Of a stretch of 6,738 bases of DNA, positions 6,191-6,738 are shown in pieces. The position numbers and the translations under genes are program-made. Source of the stretch: Pseudomonadota bacterium (GTDB taxonomy: Bacteria > Pseudomonadota > Gammaproteobacteria > Xanthomonadales > Xanthomonadaceae). A model generated the notes under the pieces. That model ran no database searches, was not told the origin of the DNA, and saw only the letters and a program-made list of their open reading frames with translations. Positions within the stretch are counted from its first letter, which is position 1. Every line of letters begins with the position of its first letter. The stretch spans positions 1 through 6,738 of the forward strand of contig JAEXLY010000104.1 of assembly GCA_023444765.1 (NCBI GenBank), read 5' to 3'.

Positions 6191-6738
6191 GTGCCCCATC
6201 CTGCTTCCACTCCCTCCCGGCTCGCTGCCGGCCTGACGGAAGGCGCTGCCGCCGCGCGTGCTCCCCGCGCGAATGGGGGCGCCGGGGCTTCCTGGCGCGA
6301 GCGGGCCGGCACCGTGCTGCGGCTGCGGCCGCGCCTGCACGGCGAAACCCTGATTGTCCTGGCGAGCCTGTACTTCGTGTTGTTCGACAACGCCGCGTTC
6401 TGGCATGCGGCCGTGGACGCGCCGTTGCGGCAGGCCCGCTGGGCGGCGTCGCTCGGCGTCCTGGTGTTCGCCGCGCACGCGATGCTGCTGTCCGCGGTGG
6501 CGTGGCGCTGGCTGGCCAAGCCGGTGCTGGCGCTGCTGATGGTGGCCTCGGCGCTGGCGTCGCACTACTCGTCGGCCTACGGCGTGCACATCGATGCCGA
6601 CATGGTGCGCAACGTGCTGCACACCGACCTGCGCGAGTCCACCGAATTCGTCTCGCGCGGGACGCTGGCGGCGCTGGCGTCCGCCCTGCCCGCGCTGCTC
6701 GTGCTGTGGCGGATGCGCCTGCGGCGGCGGCGCCCGCT
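6191..6738 (+). CDS. eptA: Lipid A phosphoethanolamine transferase EptA, N-terminal part, 3' end outside window
   Basis: EptA/PmrC transfers phosphoethanolamine from phosphatidylethanolamine to lipid A at the periplasmic face of the inner membrane, lowering surface charge and giving polymyxin resistance (known for the family). Only the N-terminal membrane domain is visible: four hydrophobic segments (about 6344-6410, 6445-6510, 6515-6570, 6660-6715) and the family motif YGVHIDADMVRNVLHTDLRES starting near 6578. The catalytic sulfatase-like domain lies beyond the window. The start is uncertain: there is no in-frame ATG, GTG 6191 fits the operator spacing but adds about 41 Ala/Arg/Pro-rich residues with more A/T-ending codons, while GTG 6314 (MLRLRPRLHGETL) gives a family-like N-terminus. 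Neither has a good ribosome site. Confidence 0.88.
   Translation, partial: MPHPASTPSRLAAGLTEGAAAARAPRANGGAGASWRERAGTVLRLRPRLHGETLIVLASLYFVLFDNAAFWHAAVDAPLRQARWAASLGVLVFAAHAMLLSAVAWRWLAKPVLALLMVASALASHYSSAYGVHIDADMVRNVLHTDLRESTEFVSRGTLAALASALPALLVLWRMRLRRRRP

Overview
The DNA is very GC-rich, with G or C at most third codon positions. It carries an EptA-type lipid A phosphoethanolamine transferase, an ArnT-family membrane glycosyltransferase and an OmpR-type two-component pair resembling ColR/ColS. This suggests a Gram-negative gammaproteobacterium, most likely of the Xanthomonadaceae/Lysobacteraceae group (inference from gene content and base composition only).

Layout. (1) 2-1042, plus strand: a radical SAM protein cut by the left edge of the window. 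(2) 1047-1070: a strong hairpin between convergent genes. (3) 1085-1495, minus: a small hemerythrin-like protein with a good ribosome binding site. (4) 1719-2156, minus: an unrecognised single-pass membrane protein, probably starting at a GTG behind a strong Shine-Dalgarno. (5) 2279-3544 and 3534-4247, minus: a sensor kinase and its response regulator, overlapping by 11 bp and so one operon with the regulator first. (6) 4248-4374: a divergent control region. (7) 4375-6072, plus: an ArnT-like glycosyltransferase. (8) 6073-6190: a second control region. (9) 6191 to the right edge, plus: the N-terminal part of EptA, cut by the window end.

How it fits together. Genes 5, 7 and 9 look like one envelope-modification module: a kinase with two periplasmic ExxE motifs, as in metal-sensing ColS/PmrB-type kinases, a DNA-binding regulator, and two enzymes that decorate lipid A or related surface glycolipids. 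The main new observation is a repeated operator. The hexamer TCCGAC (or a close variant) is repeated at 11-bp period ahead of all three transcription units: a minus-strand pair facing the regulator, a plus-strand pair facing the glycosyltransferase, and three exact copies plus one degenerate copy facing eptA. The last half-site ends exactly 43 bp from the start codon in both divergent promoters, and the third exact copy is 45 bp from the likely eptA start. This resembles a PhoB/OmpR-type tandem site and implies that the regulator controls itself and both enzymes.

The radical SAM, hemerythrin-like and small membrane genes have no evident functional link to the module. No tRNA, rRNA, insertion sequence, CRISPR array or prophage gene was seen.
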